The notes under the pieces: model-generated | The model's database searches: none | Told to the model about the DNA's origin: nothing | What the model saw: the letters and a program-made list of their open reading frames with translations, nothing else | Made by a program: the position numbers and the translations under genes | Shown: positions 1 to 8,692 of the stretch, one piece after another | How positions within the stretch are numbered: position 1 is the stretch's first letter | Layout: each line of letters begins with the position of its first letter | Origin: Streptomyces sp. NBC_00663 | Lineage (GTDB): Bacteria; Actinomycetota; Actinomycetes; Streptomycetales; Streptomycetaceae | DNA: 64,000 nucleotides | Assembly: GCF_036226885.1 (NCBI RefSeq) | Contig: NZ_CP109027.1 | Coordinates: forward strand, 5,828,001 to 5,892,000 | Direction: 5' to 3'

Positions 1-2
1 CC

Positions 3-3000
3 GCCGAGCCCGTCGCCTCCGACCTGCGCGAGCAGGAGATCGAGGAGGCCCGTGAGCTGCTGCGCTGGCTGGCCGCCGACCACTTCACCTTCCTCGGGTA
101 CCGCGAGTACCAGCTCCGTGAGGACGACTCCCTCGCCGCCGTGCCGGGCACCGGCCTCGGCATCCTGCGCTCCGACCCGCATCACGCCGAGGACGAGAGC
201 CACCCCGTCAGCCCCTCCTTCGAGCGGCTGCCCGCCGACGCCCGCGCCAAGGCGCGCGAGCACAAGCTCCTGGTGCTGACCAAGGCCAACAGCCGCGCGA
301 CCGTGCACCGGCCGTCGTACCTCGACTACATCGGCGTGAAGAAGTTCGACGCCGAGGGCAACGTCGTCGGTGAGCGGCGCTTCCTCGGGCTGTTCTCCTC
401 CGCGGCCTACACCGAGTCCGTGCGCCGGGTGCCCGTCATCCGCCGCAAGGTGGCCGAGGTGCTCCAGCGCGCCGGGTTCTCGCCCAACAGCCACGACGGG
501 CGCGACCTGCTCCAGATCCTGGAGACCTACCCGCGCGACGAGCTCTTCCAGACCCCGGCCGACGAGCTCCAGTCCATCGTCACCAGCGTCCTCTACCTCC
601 AGGAGCGGCGCCGGCTGCGGCTCTACCTGCGCCAGGACGAGTACGGCCGCTACTACTCGGCCCTCGTCTACCTGCCCCGCGACCGGTACACCACCGGCGT
701 CCGGCTGCGGATCATCGACATCCTGAAGGAGGAACTCGGCGGTATCAGCGTCGATTTCACCGCCTGGAACACCGAGTCGATCCTCTCCCGGCTGCACTTC
801 GTGGTCCGGGTCCCGCAGGGCACCGAGCTGCCCGAGCTCAGCGACAGCGACAAGGAGCGCATCGAGGCCCGCCTCGTCGAGGCCGCCCGCTCCTGGGCCG
901 ACGGGTTCGCCGAGGCCCTCACCGGCGAGCTGGGCGAGGAGCGCGCCGCCGAACTGCTGCGCCGCTACGGCAGCGCCTTCGCCGAGGGCTACAAGGCCGA
1001 CCACACCCCGCGCGCGGCCGTCGCCGACCTGTGCCACTTGGAGCAGCTCACCGAGGAGAACAACTTCGCCCTGAGCCTGTACGAGCCCGTCGGCTCGGCC
1101 CCCGAGGAGCGCCGCTTCAAGATCTACCGCAAGGGCGAGGCCGTCTCCCTGTCCGCGGTGCTGCCGGTGCTCAGCCGCCTCGGCGTCGAGGTGACCGACG
1201 AGCGGCCGTACGAACTGCGCTGCTCGGACCGTACGACGGCCTGGATCTACGACTTCGGGCTGCGCATGCCCAAGTCGCAGAACGGCGCCGGGGACTACCT
1301 CGGCGACGACGGCCGTGAGCGCTTCCAGGAGGCCTTCGCCGCGACCTGGACCGGCAAGGCGGAGAACGACGGCTTCAACGCCCTCGTGCTCAGCGCGGGC
1401 CTCGGCTGGCGGCAGGCGATGGTGCTGCGGGCGTACGCCAAGTACCTGCGCCAGGCGGGCTCCACGTTCTCGCAGGACTACATGGAGGACACCCTCCGCA
1501 ACAACGTCCACACCACGCGCCTGCTCATCTCCCTGTTCGAGGCGCGGATGTCGCCGGACCGGCAGCGGGCCGGGCGCGAGATCGTGGACGCGCTCCTCGA
1601 AGAGGTCGACGCGGCGCTCGACCAGGTCGCGAGCCTCGACGAGGACCGCATCCTGCGCTCCTTCCTGACCGTCATCAAGGCGACCCTGCGCACGAACTTC
1701 TTCCAGGAGGCGTTCGGCGGCAAGCCGCACGACTACGTCTCCATGAAGTTCGACCCGCAGGTCATCCCGGACCTCCCCGCACCGCGCCCGGCGTACGAGA
1801 TCTGGGTCTACTCGCCGCGCGTCGAGGGCGTGCACCTCAGGTTCGGCAAGGTCGCGCGCGGTGGTCTGCGCTGGTCCGACCGGCGTGAGGACTTCCGGAC
1901 CGAGATCCTCGGCCTGGTGAAGGCGCAGATGGTGAAGAACACCGTCATCGTGCCGGTCGGCGCCAAGGGCGGCTTCGTCGCCAAGCAGCTGCCCGACCCG
2001 GGCGTGAACCGGGAGGCGTGGCTGGCCGAGGGCATCGCCAGCTACAAGGTGTTCATCTCGGCGCTGCTCGACATCACCGACAACATGGTGGCCGGCGAGG
2101 TCGTCCCGCCCGCCGACGTCGTCCGGCACGACGAGGACGACACCTACCTCGTCGTCGCCGCCGACAAGGGCACCGCGACCTTCTCGGACATCGCCAACGG
2201 GGTGGCCGAGTCGTACAACTTCTGGCTCGGCGACGCCTTCGCCTCCGGTGGCTCGGCCGGCTACGACCACAAGGGCATGGGCATCACCGCGCGCGGTGCC
2301 TGGGAGTCCGTCAAGCGGCACTTCCAGGAGCTGGACGTCGACACCCAGACCGAGGACTTCACGGTCGTCGGCATCGGTGACATGTCCGGTGACGTGTTCG
2401 GCAACGGCATGCTGCTCAGCGAGCACATCCGCCTGGTCGCCGCCTTCGACCACCGGCACATCTTCATCGACCCGAAGCCGGACTCGGCGACCTCCTACGC
2501 GGAGCGCCGCCGCGTCTTCGAGCTGCCGCGCAGCTCCTGGGCCGACTACAACGCCGAGCTGATCTCGGCCGGCGGCGGTGTCTTCCCGCGCAGCGCCAAG
2601 GCCATCCCGGTCAACGCGCACATCCGCGAGGCCCTCGGCATCGAGGGCAAGGTGTCCAAGATGACGCCGGCCGACCTGATGAAGGCGATTCTCAAGGCGC
2701 CGGTCGACCTGCTGTGGAACGGCGGCATCGGCACCTACGTGAAGTCGAGCGTGGAGACCCACGCGGACGTCGGCGACAAGGCCAACGACCCGATCCGCGT
2801 CGACGGCGCCGACCTGCGCGTCAAGGTCGTCGGCGAGGGCGGCAACCTCGGCCTGACCCAGCTCGGCCGGATCGAGTTCGCGCTGCACGGCGGCAAGATC
2901 AACACCGATGCCATCGACAACAGCGCGGGCGTGGACACCTCCGACCACGAGGTGAACATCAAGATCCTGCTCAACGGCCTGGTCACCGAAGGCGACATGA

Positions 3001-4268
3001 CCGTCAAGCAGCGCAACAAGCTGCTCGCCGAGATGACCGACGAGGTCGGCCGTCTGGTCCTGCGCAACAACTACGCGCAGAACACCGCCATCGCCAACGC
3101 GCTGGCCCAGTCCAAGGACATGCTCCACGCCCAGCAGCGCTTCATGCGCCACCTGGTCAGGGAAGGCCATCTCGACCGGGCCCTGGAGTTCCTGCCCACC
3201 GACCGCCAGATCCGCGAGCGCCTGACCAACGGCCAGGGCCTGACCGGCCCGGAGACGGCCGTGCTGCTGGCGTACACGAAGATCACGGTCTCCGACGAGC
3301 TGCTGCACACCTCGCTGCCCGACGACCCCTATCTGCGCACCCTGCTCGACGCGTACTTCCCGACCGCGCTGCACGAGAAGTTCGCCGAGCAGATGCACAG
3401 CCACCCGCTGGCCCGCGAGATCATCACGACGGTCCTCGTCAACGACACGGTCAACACGGGCGGTACGACCTATCTGCACCGGCTGCGCGAGGAGACCGGG
3501 GCCTCCCTGGAGGAGATCGTCCGGGCGCAGACCGCGGCCCGCGCGATCTTCCGCTCGGGCGCCGTGTGGGACGGGGTGGAGTCCCTCGACAACCAGGTCG
3601 AGGCCGCCGTACAGACCCGTATCCGGCTGCACTCGCGCCGGCTCGTCGAGCGGGGCACGCGCTGGCTGCTCAACAACCGGCCGCAGCCGCTCCAACTCGC
3701 CGAGACCGTCGAGTTCTTCGGCGAACGGGTCGAGCAGGTGTGGTCGCAGCTGCCGAAGCTGCTGCGGGGCGCGGATCTGGAGTGGTACCAGCAGATCTAC
3801 GACGAGCTGTCGGGCGCCGGTGTCCCGGACGAACTCGCCACGCGCGTGGCCGGGTTCTCCTCCGCCTTCCCGACGCTCGACATCGTCCTGGTGGCCGACC
3901 GCAACGGCAAGGAGCCGCTGGAGGTCGCCGAGGTCTACTACGACCTTGCCGACCGGCTGCACATCACCCAGCTCATGGACCGCATCATCGAGCTGCCCCG
4001 CGCGGACCGCTGGCAGTCCATGGCCCGCGCCTCCATCCGCGAGGACCTCTACGCGGCCCACGCGGCCGTGACCGCGGACGTCCTCGCCGTCGGCAACGGC
4101 ACATCCACTCCCGAGCAGCGCTTCAAGGCCTGGGAGGAGAAGAACGCGGCGATCCTCGGCCGGGCGCGCTCGACCCTGGAGGAGATCCAGGGCTCGGAGA
4201 CGTTCGACCTCGCCAACCTGTCGGTGGCCATGCGGACGATGCGCACGCTGCTGCGGACGCACTCGTAG
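3..4268 (+). CDS. gdhB: NAD-dependent glutamate dehydrogenase, large (about 180 kDa) type, 5' end missing
   Basis: Catalyses oxidative deamination of L-glutamate to 2-oxoglutarate with NAD+, feeding amino-acid carbon into the TCA cycle in the cytoplasm. The reading frame is open from base 3, so the first in-frame ATG (141) is internal. The 1421 visible residues compare with about 1650 for the Streptomyces enzyme, so roughly 230 N-terminal residues lie outside the window. Visible hallmarks of the Bac_GDH family are VARGGLRWSDRREDFRTE, the substrate/lysine segment VGAKGGFVAKQ, the dinucleotide-fold segment GIGDMSGDVFGNGMLLS and WNGGIGTYVKSS. The C-terminal regulatory/helical part is complete and ends at TAG. 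A strong hairpin follows the stop. No frameshift is seen. Identification is secure at family level. Confidence 0.96.
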   Translation, partial: AEPVASDLREQEIEEARELLRWLAADHFTFLGYREYQLREDDSLAAVPGTGLGILRSDPHHAEDESHPVSPSFERLPADARAKAREHKLLVLTKANSRATVHRPSYLDYIGVKKFDAEGNVVGERRFLGLFSSAAYTESVRRVPVIRRKVAEVLQRAGFSPNSHDGRDLLQILETYPRDELFQTPADELQSIVTSVLYLQERRRLRLYLRQDEYGRYYSALVYLPRDRYTTGVRLRIIDILKEELGGISVDFTAWNTESILSRLHFVVRVPQGTELPELSDSDKERIEARLVEAARSWADGFAEALTGELGEERAAELLRRYGSAFAEGYKADHTPRAAVADLCHLEQLTEENNFALSLYEPVGSAPEERRFKIYRKGEAVSLSAVLPVLSRLGVEVTDERPYELRCSDRTTAWIYDFGLRMPKSQNGAGDYLGDDGRERFQEAFAATWTGKAENDGFNALVLSAGLGWRQAMVLRAYAKYLRQAGSTFSQDYMEDTLRNNVHTTRLLISLFEARMSPDRQRAGREIVDALLEEVDAALDQVASLDEDRILRSFLTVIKATLRTNFFQEAFGGKPHDYVSMKFDPQVIPDLPAPRPAYEIWVYSPRVEGVHLRFGKVARGGLRWSDRREDFRTEILGLVKAQMVKNTVIVPVGAKGGFVAKQLPDPGVNREAWLAEGIASYKVFISALLDITDNMVAGEVVPPADVVRHDEDDTYLVVAADKGTATFSDIANGVAESYNFWLGDAFASGGSAGYDHKGMGITARGAWESVKRHFQELDVDTQTEDFTVVGIGDMSGDVFGNGMLLSEHIRLVAAFDHRHIFIDPKPDSATSYAERRRVFELPRSSWADYNAELISAGGGVFPRSAKAIPVNAHIREALGIEGKVSKMTPADLMKAILKAPVDLLWNGGIGTYVKSSVETHADVGDKANDPIRVDGADLRVKVVGEGGNLGLTQLGRIEFALHGGKINTDAIDNSAGVDTSDHEVNIKILLNGLVTEGDMTVKQRNKLLAEMTDEVGRLVLRNNYAQNTAIANALAQSKDMLHAQQRFMRHLVREGHLDRALEFLPTDRQIRERLTNGQGLTGPETAVLLAYTKITVSDELLHTSLPDDPYLRTLLDAYFPTALHEKFAEQMHSHPLAREIITTVLVNDTVNTGGTTYLHRLREETGASLEEIVRAQTAARAIFRSGAVWDGVESLDNQVEAAVQTRIRLHSRRLVERGTRWLLNNRPQPLQLAETVEFFGERVEQVWSQLPKLLRGADLEWYQQIYDELSGAGVPDELATRVAGFSSAFPTLDIVLVADRNGKEPLEVAEVYYDLADRLHITQLMDRIIELPRADRWQSMARASIREDLYAAHAAVTADVLAVGNGTSTPEQRFKAWEEKNAAILGRARSTLEEIQGSETFDLANLSVAMRTMRTLLRTHS

Positions 4269-4300
4269 GCCGTACGAGCTCGTAGTGCGGTACGAGCACC

Positions 4301-4339
4301 AGGGCGCCCCAGGCCTCAATCGGCTTGGGGCGCCCTTTT
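4301..4339 (+). terminator. Rho-independent terminator after glutamate dehydrogenase
   Basis: AGGGCGCCCC at 4301-4310 pairs with GGGGCGCCCT at 4327-4336, extended by a few weaker pairs, and is followed by TTTTC. Confidence 0.8.
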
Positions 4340-4427
4340 CTTGGCTTGCTTTAGGCAAAGGCGAGGGGAGCGCTTACCGTCTGCGGCTAAGCCTTGTGCC
4401 GTGACCGTGAATCTTTCGGAGGAGCGA

Positions 4428-4862
4428 GTGGCCGCTCCCGCGCCGTTGCTCACGCGGCTCAGGCGGACCGTCCGTGAAGTGGTGAACTTCGGGCTCGTCG
4501 GCGGCAGCGGCGTCGTGGTGAACTTCGCCGTCTTCAACCTGCTGCTGCACGGCCTCGGACGGCGGGCGATGGTGGCGACGGTGCTCGCGAGCCTCGTCGC
4601 CATGGCCACCAACTACCTCGGCTTCCGCTTCTTCGCCTACCGCGACCGGGAGTCCCGCACCCGCGGGCAGATCCTGCTGTTCTTCGTCTTCAGCGGTATC
4701 GGCGTGGCGATGGAGAGCGGTCTGTTCTACGTCGGCTATCACGGCCTCGGCCTGCACGGTCCGTTCGAGTCGAACGGGGTGAAGGCCGTGTCGATCGTGC
4801 TGGCGTCGGCCTTCCGGTTCCTGGTCTACCGGACGTGGGTCTTCCAGCACGAGACGGTCTAG
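4428..4862 (+). CDS. GtrA-family small membrane protein
   Basis: A 144-residue integral membrane protein of the GtrA/DPMS family, generally thought to help move polyprenyl-linked sugars across the membrane for surface glycan synthesis. The family opening is visible (VVNFGLVGGSGVVVNFAVFNLLL), followed by four hydrophobic segments and NYLGFRFFAYR. The GTG at 4428 is chosen because GGAGG (4418-4422) sits 5 nt upstream; GTG 4401 or 4407 would add at most nine residues. Its stop codon overlaps tail-to-tail with the stop of the downstream ABC ATPase gene. The neighbouring exporter, galE and teichoic-acid polymerase genes suggest a role in cell-wall glycopolymer assembly; this is inference. Confidence 0.82.
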   Translation: MAAPAPLLTRLRRTVREVVNFGLVGGSGVVVNFAVFNLLLHGLGRRAMVATVLASLVAMATNYLGFRFFAYRDRESRTRGQILLFFVFSGIGVAMESGLFYVGYHGLGLHGPFESNGVKAVSIVLASAFRFLVYRTWVFQHETV

Positions 4863-5704
4863 ACGGCAGCCTTCGCCTTCGGTTTGGCCTTGGCCTTGAC
4901 CGGCGTCTTGTCACCGGTGAAAGCCTCGTACTCCTTCAGGACGTCCTCGGTCGGCCCGTCCATGCGCAGCTCACCGCGCTCCAGCCACAGCACCCGGTCG
5001 CAGGTGTCGCGGATCGACTTGTTGTTGTGGCTGACCAGGAACACCGTGCCGGCGTGCTTGCGCAGCTCGCGGATGCGCTGCTCGGAGCGCCTCTGGAAGG
5101 AGCGGTCGCCGGTCGCGAGGGCCTCGTCGATGAGGAGGACGTCGTGGTCCTTGGCGGCGGCGATGGAGAAGCGGAGCCGGGCGCCCATGCCGGAGGAGTA
5201 CGTGCGCATGGGCAGGGTGATGAAGTCGCCCTTCTCGTTGATGCCGGAGAAGTCGACGATGTCCTGGTAGCGCTCCTTGATCTGCTCGCGGGACATGCCC
5301 ATCGCGAGGCCGCCGAGGTAGACGTTGCGCTCGCCGGTGAGGTCGCCCATCAGGGCCGCGTTGACGCCGAGGAGGGAGGGCTGGCCGTCGGTGTAGATGG
5401 CGCCGCTCTCCACGGGGAGGAGGCCGGCGACGGCCTTGAGCAGGGTCGACTTCCCGGAGCCGTTGGTGCCGATGAGGCCGATGGCCTCGCCCTTGTAGGC
5501 GACGAACGACACCTTCTTCACGGCGTGCACCTTGCGCACACCGGACGCCTTCTCGGTCTTCTCGCGGCGCAGGATGCGGTTGAGGGCGGCGGTCGCGGAG
5601 CCCTTGCCGGCGCCGGTGCCGTTGACGCGGTAGACGATGTCCACGTTGTCCGCGATCACGGTGGGGGCGGGTACCTGGTCGTTGATGTTCGCGTTCTCAG
5701 CCAC
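4859..5704 (-). CDS. ABC transporter ATPase of the teichoic acid/polysaccharide exporter type (TagH/Wzt-like)
   Basis: A 281-residue ATPase that would power export of a lipid-linked wall polymer. It has Walker A GTNGSGKST (residues 79-87), signature SSGMG (170-174, the exporter variant of LSGGQ), Walker B VLLIDEA (189-195) and switch His226 in VSHNN. The GTG start at 5704 overlaps the end of the permease gene by 8 bp, so the two are translationally coupled. It lacks the long C-terminal binding domain of classical Wzt, matching the short actinobacterial form. The Lys/Ala-rich C-terminus is probably disordered. Confidence 0.92.
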   Translation of the reverse strand: MAENANINDQVPAPTVIADNVDIVYRVNGTGAGKGSATAALNRILRREKTEKASGVRKVHAVKKVSFVAYKGEAIGLIGTNGSGKSTLLKAVAGLLPVESGAIYTDGQPSLLGVNAALMGDLTGERNVYLGGLAMGMSREQIKERYQDIVDFSGINEKGDFITLPMRTYSSGMGARLRFSIAAAKDHDVLLIDEALATGDRSFQRRSEQRIRELRKHAGTVFLVSHNNKSIRDTCDRVLWLERGELRMDGPTEDVLKEYEAFTGDKTPVKAKAKPKAKAAV

Positions 5705-6626
5705 GGCCGTACGTCTCCTCAGCCTTCCAGAAGTAGATGAAGCCGCCGACTCCGGCGAGCAGGGCCCAGCCGGTCGCGATCAGCCACACATGGGCCGGCA
5801 GCTGGCTCGCGTGGAAGCTGTCGATCAGGGCGAAGCGCATCAGGTCGATGTAGACGGCGGCCGGGTTGGCCTGGAGGACGGGGACGACCCACGACGGCCA
5901 GTCGCTGTGCTTGCTCGCCAGGTGCTCGATGCTCCACATGACGCCCGAGACGTACATCCACGTACGCAGCACGAACGGCATCAGCTGCGCGATGTCCGGG
6001 GTCTTGGCGCCGAGCCGGGCCATGACCATCGAGACGCCGGCGTTGAAGACGAACTGGAGGACCAGCGCCGGGACCGCCAGCACCCAGGACGCCGCCACCG
6101 GCACACCGAAGCAGAGCAGGATCACGACGAGGGCGCACATGGAGAACAGCAGCTGCTGGAGCTGCTGGAGGCAGAACGAGATCGGCAGCGCGGCCCGCGG
6201 GAAGTGCAGGGCGCGCACCAGACCGAGGTTGCCGGAGATCGCGCGGGTGCCCGCCAGGATCGAGCTCTGGGTGAACGTCCAGATGAACACGCCCGTCACC
6301 AGGAACGGGACGTAGTCCGGAACGCCCTTCTTGGTGCCGAGCAGCACACCGAAGATGAGGAAGTACACCGCCGCGTTGAGCAGCGGGTTCATCACCTGCC
6401 AGATCTGACCGAGCTTCGCCTGGCTGTACTGGGCGGTGAGCTTGGCGGTCGAGAACGCGGTGATGAAGTGGCGCCGGGCCCACAGCTGGCGGATGTACTC
6501 GGGCAGGGTCGGTCGGGCACCGCTGACCGAGAGGCCGTGGCGGGCGGCGAGGGCCGCGAGGTCGCCGGCGGCGGGCATGGGGGGCGCCGCCTCCGTCGGG
6601 GGCGGTGTGTGGAGGACCTGGCTCAC
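5697..6626 (-). CDS. ABC-2 type permease of polysaccharide/teichoic acid export (TagG-like)
   Basis: A 309-residue inner-membrane partner of the overlapping ATPase gene. The N-terminal about 55 residues are cytoplasmic, ending in the helix before YSQAKLGQIWQVMNPLLNAAVYFLIFGVLLG, typical of ABC2_membrane exporters. Six hydrophobic segments follow, with the conserved FPRAALPI and YVSGVMWSIE stretches of O-antigen/teichoic acid permeases. It starts at GTG 6626. Its promoter region is shared with a divergent TetR gene and contains four operator-like repeats, so this exporter operon is the likely target of that regulator. Confidence 0.92.
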   Translation of the reverse strand: MSQVLHTPPPTEAAPPMPAAGDLAALAARHGLSVSGARPTLPEYIRQLWARRHFITAFSTAKLTAQYSQAKLGQIWQVMNPLLNAAVYFLIFGVLLGTKKGVPDYVPFLVTGVFIWTFTQSSILAGTRAISGNLGLVRALHFPRAALPISFCLQQLQQLLFSMCALVVILLCFGVPVAASWVLAVPALVLQFVFNAGVSMVMARLGAKTPDIAQLMPFVLRTWMYVSGVMWSIEHLASKHSDWPSWVVPVLQANPAAVYIDLMRFALIDSFHASQLPAHVWLIATGWALLAGVGGFIYFWKAEETYGRG

Positions 6627-6717
6627 ATCCGCTGCTTTCGCTCAAGGGGGGTGGAGTGCGGTGACCGGGCTCGTCGCCGGAAGTTTCCTTACGTGACTCT
6701 TCACGTTCTCTTACGTC

Positions 6718-6858
6718 GGGACGGGACCGTATCGTCGCAACGTGAGCGTAGGCCGAGTCGGCGTCGGAACGCAACCGTTTCGTCGTGACGAGTTGCGTGG
6801 GGACGGTCCCGTTTCGTCGTCACGTTCTGCGTGGGGACGGGACCGTATCGTCGTAACG
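6718..6858. promoter_or_regulatory. Four tandem 25-bp operator-like repeats between the exporter operon and tetR
   Basis: Related 25-bp units occupy 6718-6742, 6766-6790, 6800-6824 and 6834-6858; the last two are exactly 34 bp apart. Each holds a 17-bp imperfect palindrome of the form RACGnnACCGTWTCGTC (cores at 6720-6736, 6768-6784, 6802-6818 and 6836-6852), with outer arms GACG/CGTC. The first and fourth units differ at one base. This is the size and architecture of a TetR operator array. The last unit ends three bases before the TATGCT -10-like hexamer (6862-6867) of the tetR gene, so autorepression is likely. Confidence 0.75.
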
Positions 6859-6874
6859 CCCTATGCTGGTCCGT

Positions 6875-7501
6875 ATGACGACCAACGCCGAGGAGCCTCA
6901 GACGCGTCCGCGCCGCCGGGCACCCGCCGGGGCGGCCGTGCTGCGGGAGGACGTGACGGAAGCCATTCGCGCGGCCGTCTTCGAGGAGCTCGCGGCCGTC
7001 GGCTACGCGCGGATGTCCATCGAGGGGATCGCGCGCCGCGCGGGCGTCGGCAAGACGGCGGTGTACCGCCGCTGGCGTTCCAAGCTGCACCTGGTGCTCG
7101 ACGTGGTGTCGGCGCTCGCCGTGCAGGGGCTTCCGGCGCCGGACACGGGCGCCCTGGAGAGCGACCTGCGGCTGCTGTACGAGGTGACGTCACGGGCGCT
7201 GCGGCACCCGGTGGCCTCGCAGATCCTGCCGGACCTCCAGGCCGAGGCGGCCCGCAACCCCGAGATCGACGAGGCCGTGCAGAAGGCGGTGCGGGACGGT
7301 CAGGAGGGCGTCGCCAGCAAGATCATCGTGGCGGCGGAGCAGCGCGGTGAGGTCCGGGTGGGCCTGGATGACGAGCTGGCTCTGGACCTGATCTCCGGGC
7401 CGCTGTACTGGCGGTCGGTCGTGATCCGCAGCCCGAAGCTGCCCAAGGGGTACCTCGACGCGCTCGCGCGGGCGACGGCGGCGGCGATCAAGGCGTTGTA
7501 G
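6875..7501 (+). CDS. TetR-family transcriptional regulator
   Basis: A 208-residue dimeric DNA-binding regulator. The N-terminal helix-turn-helix is clear (MSIEGIARRAGVGKTAVYRRWRSK, residues about 48-71), followed by an all-helical ligand-binding domain ending IKAL. ATG 6875 is preferred over ATG 6863 because TATGCT at 6862-6867 looks like a -10 element placed so that transcription would begin at or very near 6875, implying a leaderless mRNA; no Shine-Dalgarno is present. It is divergent from the TagGH-like exporter, and four palindromic repeats between them are the presumed binding sites. The ligand cannot be predicted. Confidence 0.93.
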   Translation: MTTNAEEPQTRPRRRAPAGAAVLREDVTEAIRAAVFEELAAVGYARMSIEGIARRAGVGKTAVYRRWRSKLHLVLDVVSALAVQGLPAPDTGALESDLRLLYEVTSRALRHPVASQILPDLQAEAARNPEIDEAVQKAVRDGQEGVASKIIVAAEQRGEVRVGLDDELALDLISGPLYWRSVVIRSPKLPKGYLDALARATAAAIKAL

Positions 7502-7593
7502 ACCTCGGGGCTCTCGGTGGCTCTCGCGGCATCTCGGGGCACGTCGGTGAGGCCGCCCCGGGCCATGCGGGGGGCGTGCCGGGGCGGGCGCGG

Positions 7594-8574
7594 TCAGTCG
7601 CGGGCCGCCTCCGGGTGCAGCCGTACCCAGCCCTCCCAGGCCGACGTGATCATGTCCTCGACGTCGTGTCGGGCCTTCCAGCCGAGTTCGGTGGTGATGC
7701 GGTCGGCGGCGGCGACGACGCGGGCCGGGTCGCCGGGGCGGCGCGGGGTGACGGTCGGGGGGCGGTCGTGGCCGGTGACGGCGTTGATCCGGTCGATCAT
7801 CTCGCGGACGGAGACGCCTTCGCCGCGGCCGATGTTGAGGGTGAGGTCACGGCCGGGGGCGGAGCGGAGGGCGCGGGCCGCCGCCACATGGGCCTCGGCC
7901 AGGTCGACCACGTGGATGTAGTCACGGACGCAGGTGCCGTCGGGGGTCGGGTAGTCGTCCCCGAAGATGCGCGGGGGCGCGTTCTCCGTGAGCTTCTCGA
8001 AGACCATGGGGATCAGGTTGAAGACGCCGGTGTCGGCGAGGGCGGGGGTCGCCGCGCCCGCCACGTTGAAGTAGCGCAGGGACGCGGTGGCCAGACCGGT
8101 CGCCCGGCCCGTCGCGCGGACCAGCCATTCGCCCGCCAGCTTTGTCTCGCCGTACGGCGACATGGGCACGCACGGCGTCTCCTCCGTCACCAGCTCCACG
8201 TCCGGCATGCCGTACACCGCCGCCGAGGACGAGAAGACGAACGACGGCACCCCGGCCCCGGTCACCTGCTCCAGCAGGACGCGCAGCCCCTCCACGTTCT
8301 CCCGGTAGTAGTGCAGTGGCAGATCGACCGACTCGCCCACCTGCTTCTTCGCCGCCAGATGCACGACCCCGGTGATCCCGTGGTCGGCCAGCGCGCGTGC
8401 CACCCGCTCGCCGTCCAGCGTGGAGCCGACCACCAGCGGCACCCCGTCCGGGACCCGCTCGGCGATGCCCGTCGACAGGTCGTCGTACACCACCGTGCCC
8501 TCGCCCGCCTCGGCCATCGCCCGTACGACGTGCGCCCCGATGTATCCGGCGCCGCCGGTGATCAGCCAGGTCAT
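7594..8574 (-). CDS. galE: UDP-glucose 4-epimerase
   Basis: A 326-residue NAD-dependent extended SDR enzyme interconverting UDP-glucose and UDP-galactose in the cytoplasm. The N-terminal nucleotide-binding motif GGAGYIGAH, the catalytic segment SSSAAVYG...SPYGETKLAGE (Tyr-x3-Lys) and the sugar-binding RYFNVAGA and DGTCVRDYIHVVDLAEAH stretches are all visible. The ATG at 8574 opens directly with MTWLITGGAGYIG. It lies within a wall-glycan gene group rather than a gal operon, so it probably supplies UDP-galactose or a related sugar for the glycopolymer. Confidence 0.95.
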   Translation of the reverse strand: MTWLITGGAGYIGAHVVRAMAEAGEGTVVYDDLSTGIAERVPDGVPLVVGSTLDGERVARALADHGITGVVHLAAKKQVGESVDLPLHYYRENVEGLRVLLEQVTGAGVPSFVFSSSAAVYGMPDVELVTEETPCVPMSPYGETKLAGEWLVRATGRATGLATASLRYFNVAGAATPALADTGVFNLIPMVFEKLTENAPPRIFGDDYPTPDGTCVRDYIHVVDLAEAHVAAARALRSAPGRDLTLNIGRGEGVSVREMIDRINAVTGHDRPPTVTPRRPGDPARVVAAADRITTELGWKARHDVEDMITSAWEGWVRLHPEAARD

Positions 8575-8692
8575 GTACGGCCGTCCCCTCGTCAGTGGAG
8601 CGTGATGGTCATCGCGGTCGGTGCTCATCGCGGTCGGTGGTCGTCGTGGTGGTCGGTGGTGGTCGTGCTCGGTACGTGGTCGGGTACCGGTG

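Noticed and set aside
2714..4285. 523-residue open frame overlapping the glutamate dehydrogenase gene
   Set aside because: Arg/Pro/Gly-rich product in a shifted frame of a strongly conserved enzyme; typical high-GC shadow.
8575..8692. GGTCGGTGGTCGTCG-type repeats between galE and the GT-C gene
   Set aside because: Degenerate low-complexity sequence without regular unit length; no evidence of function.
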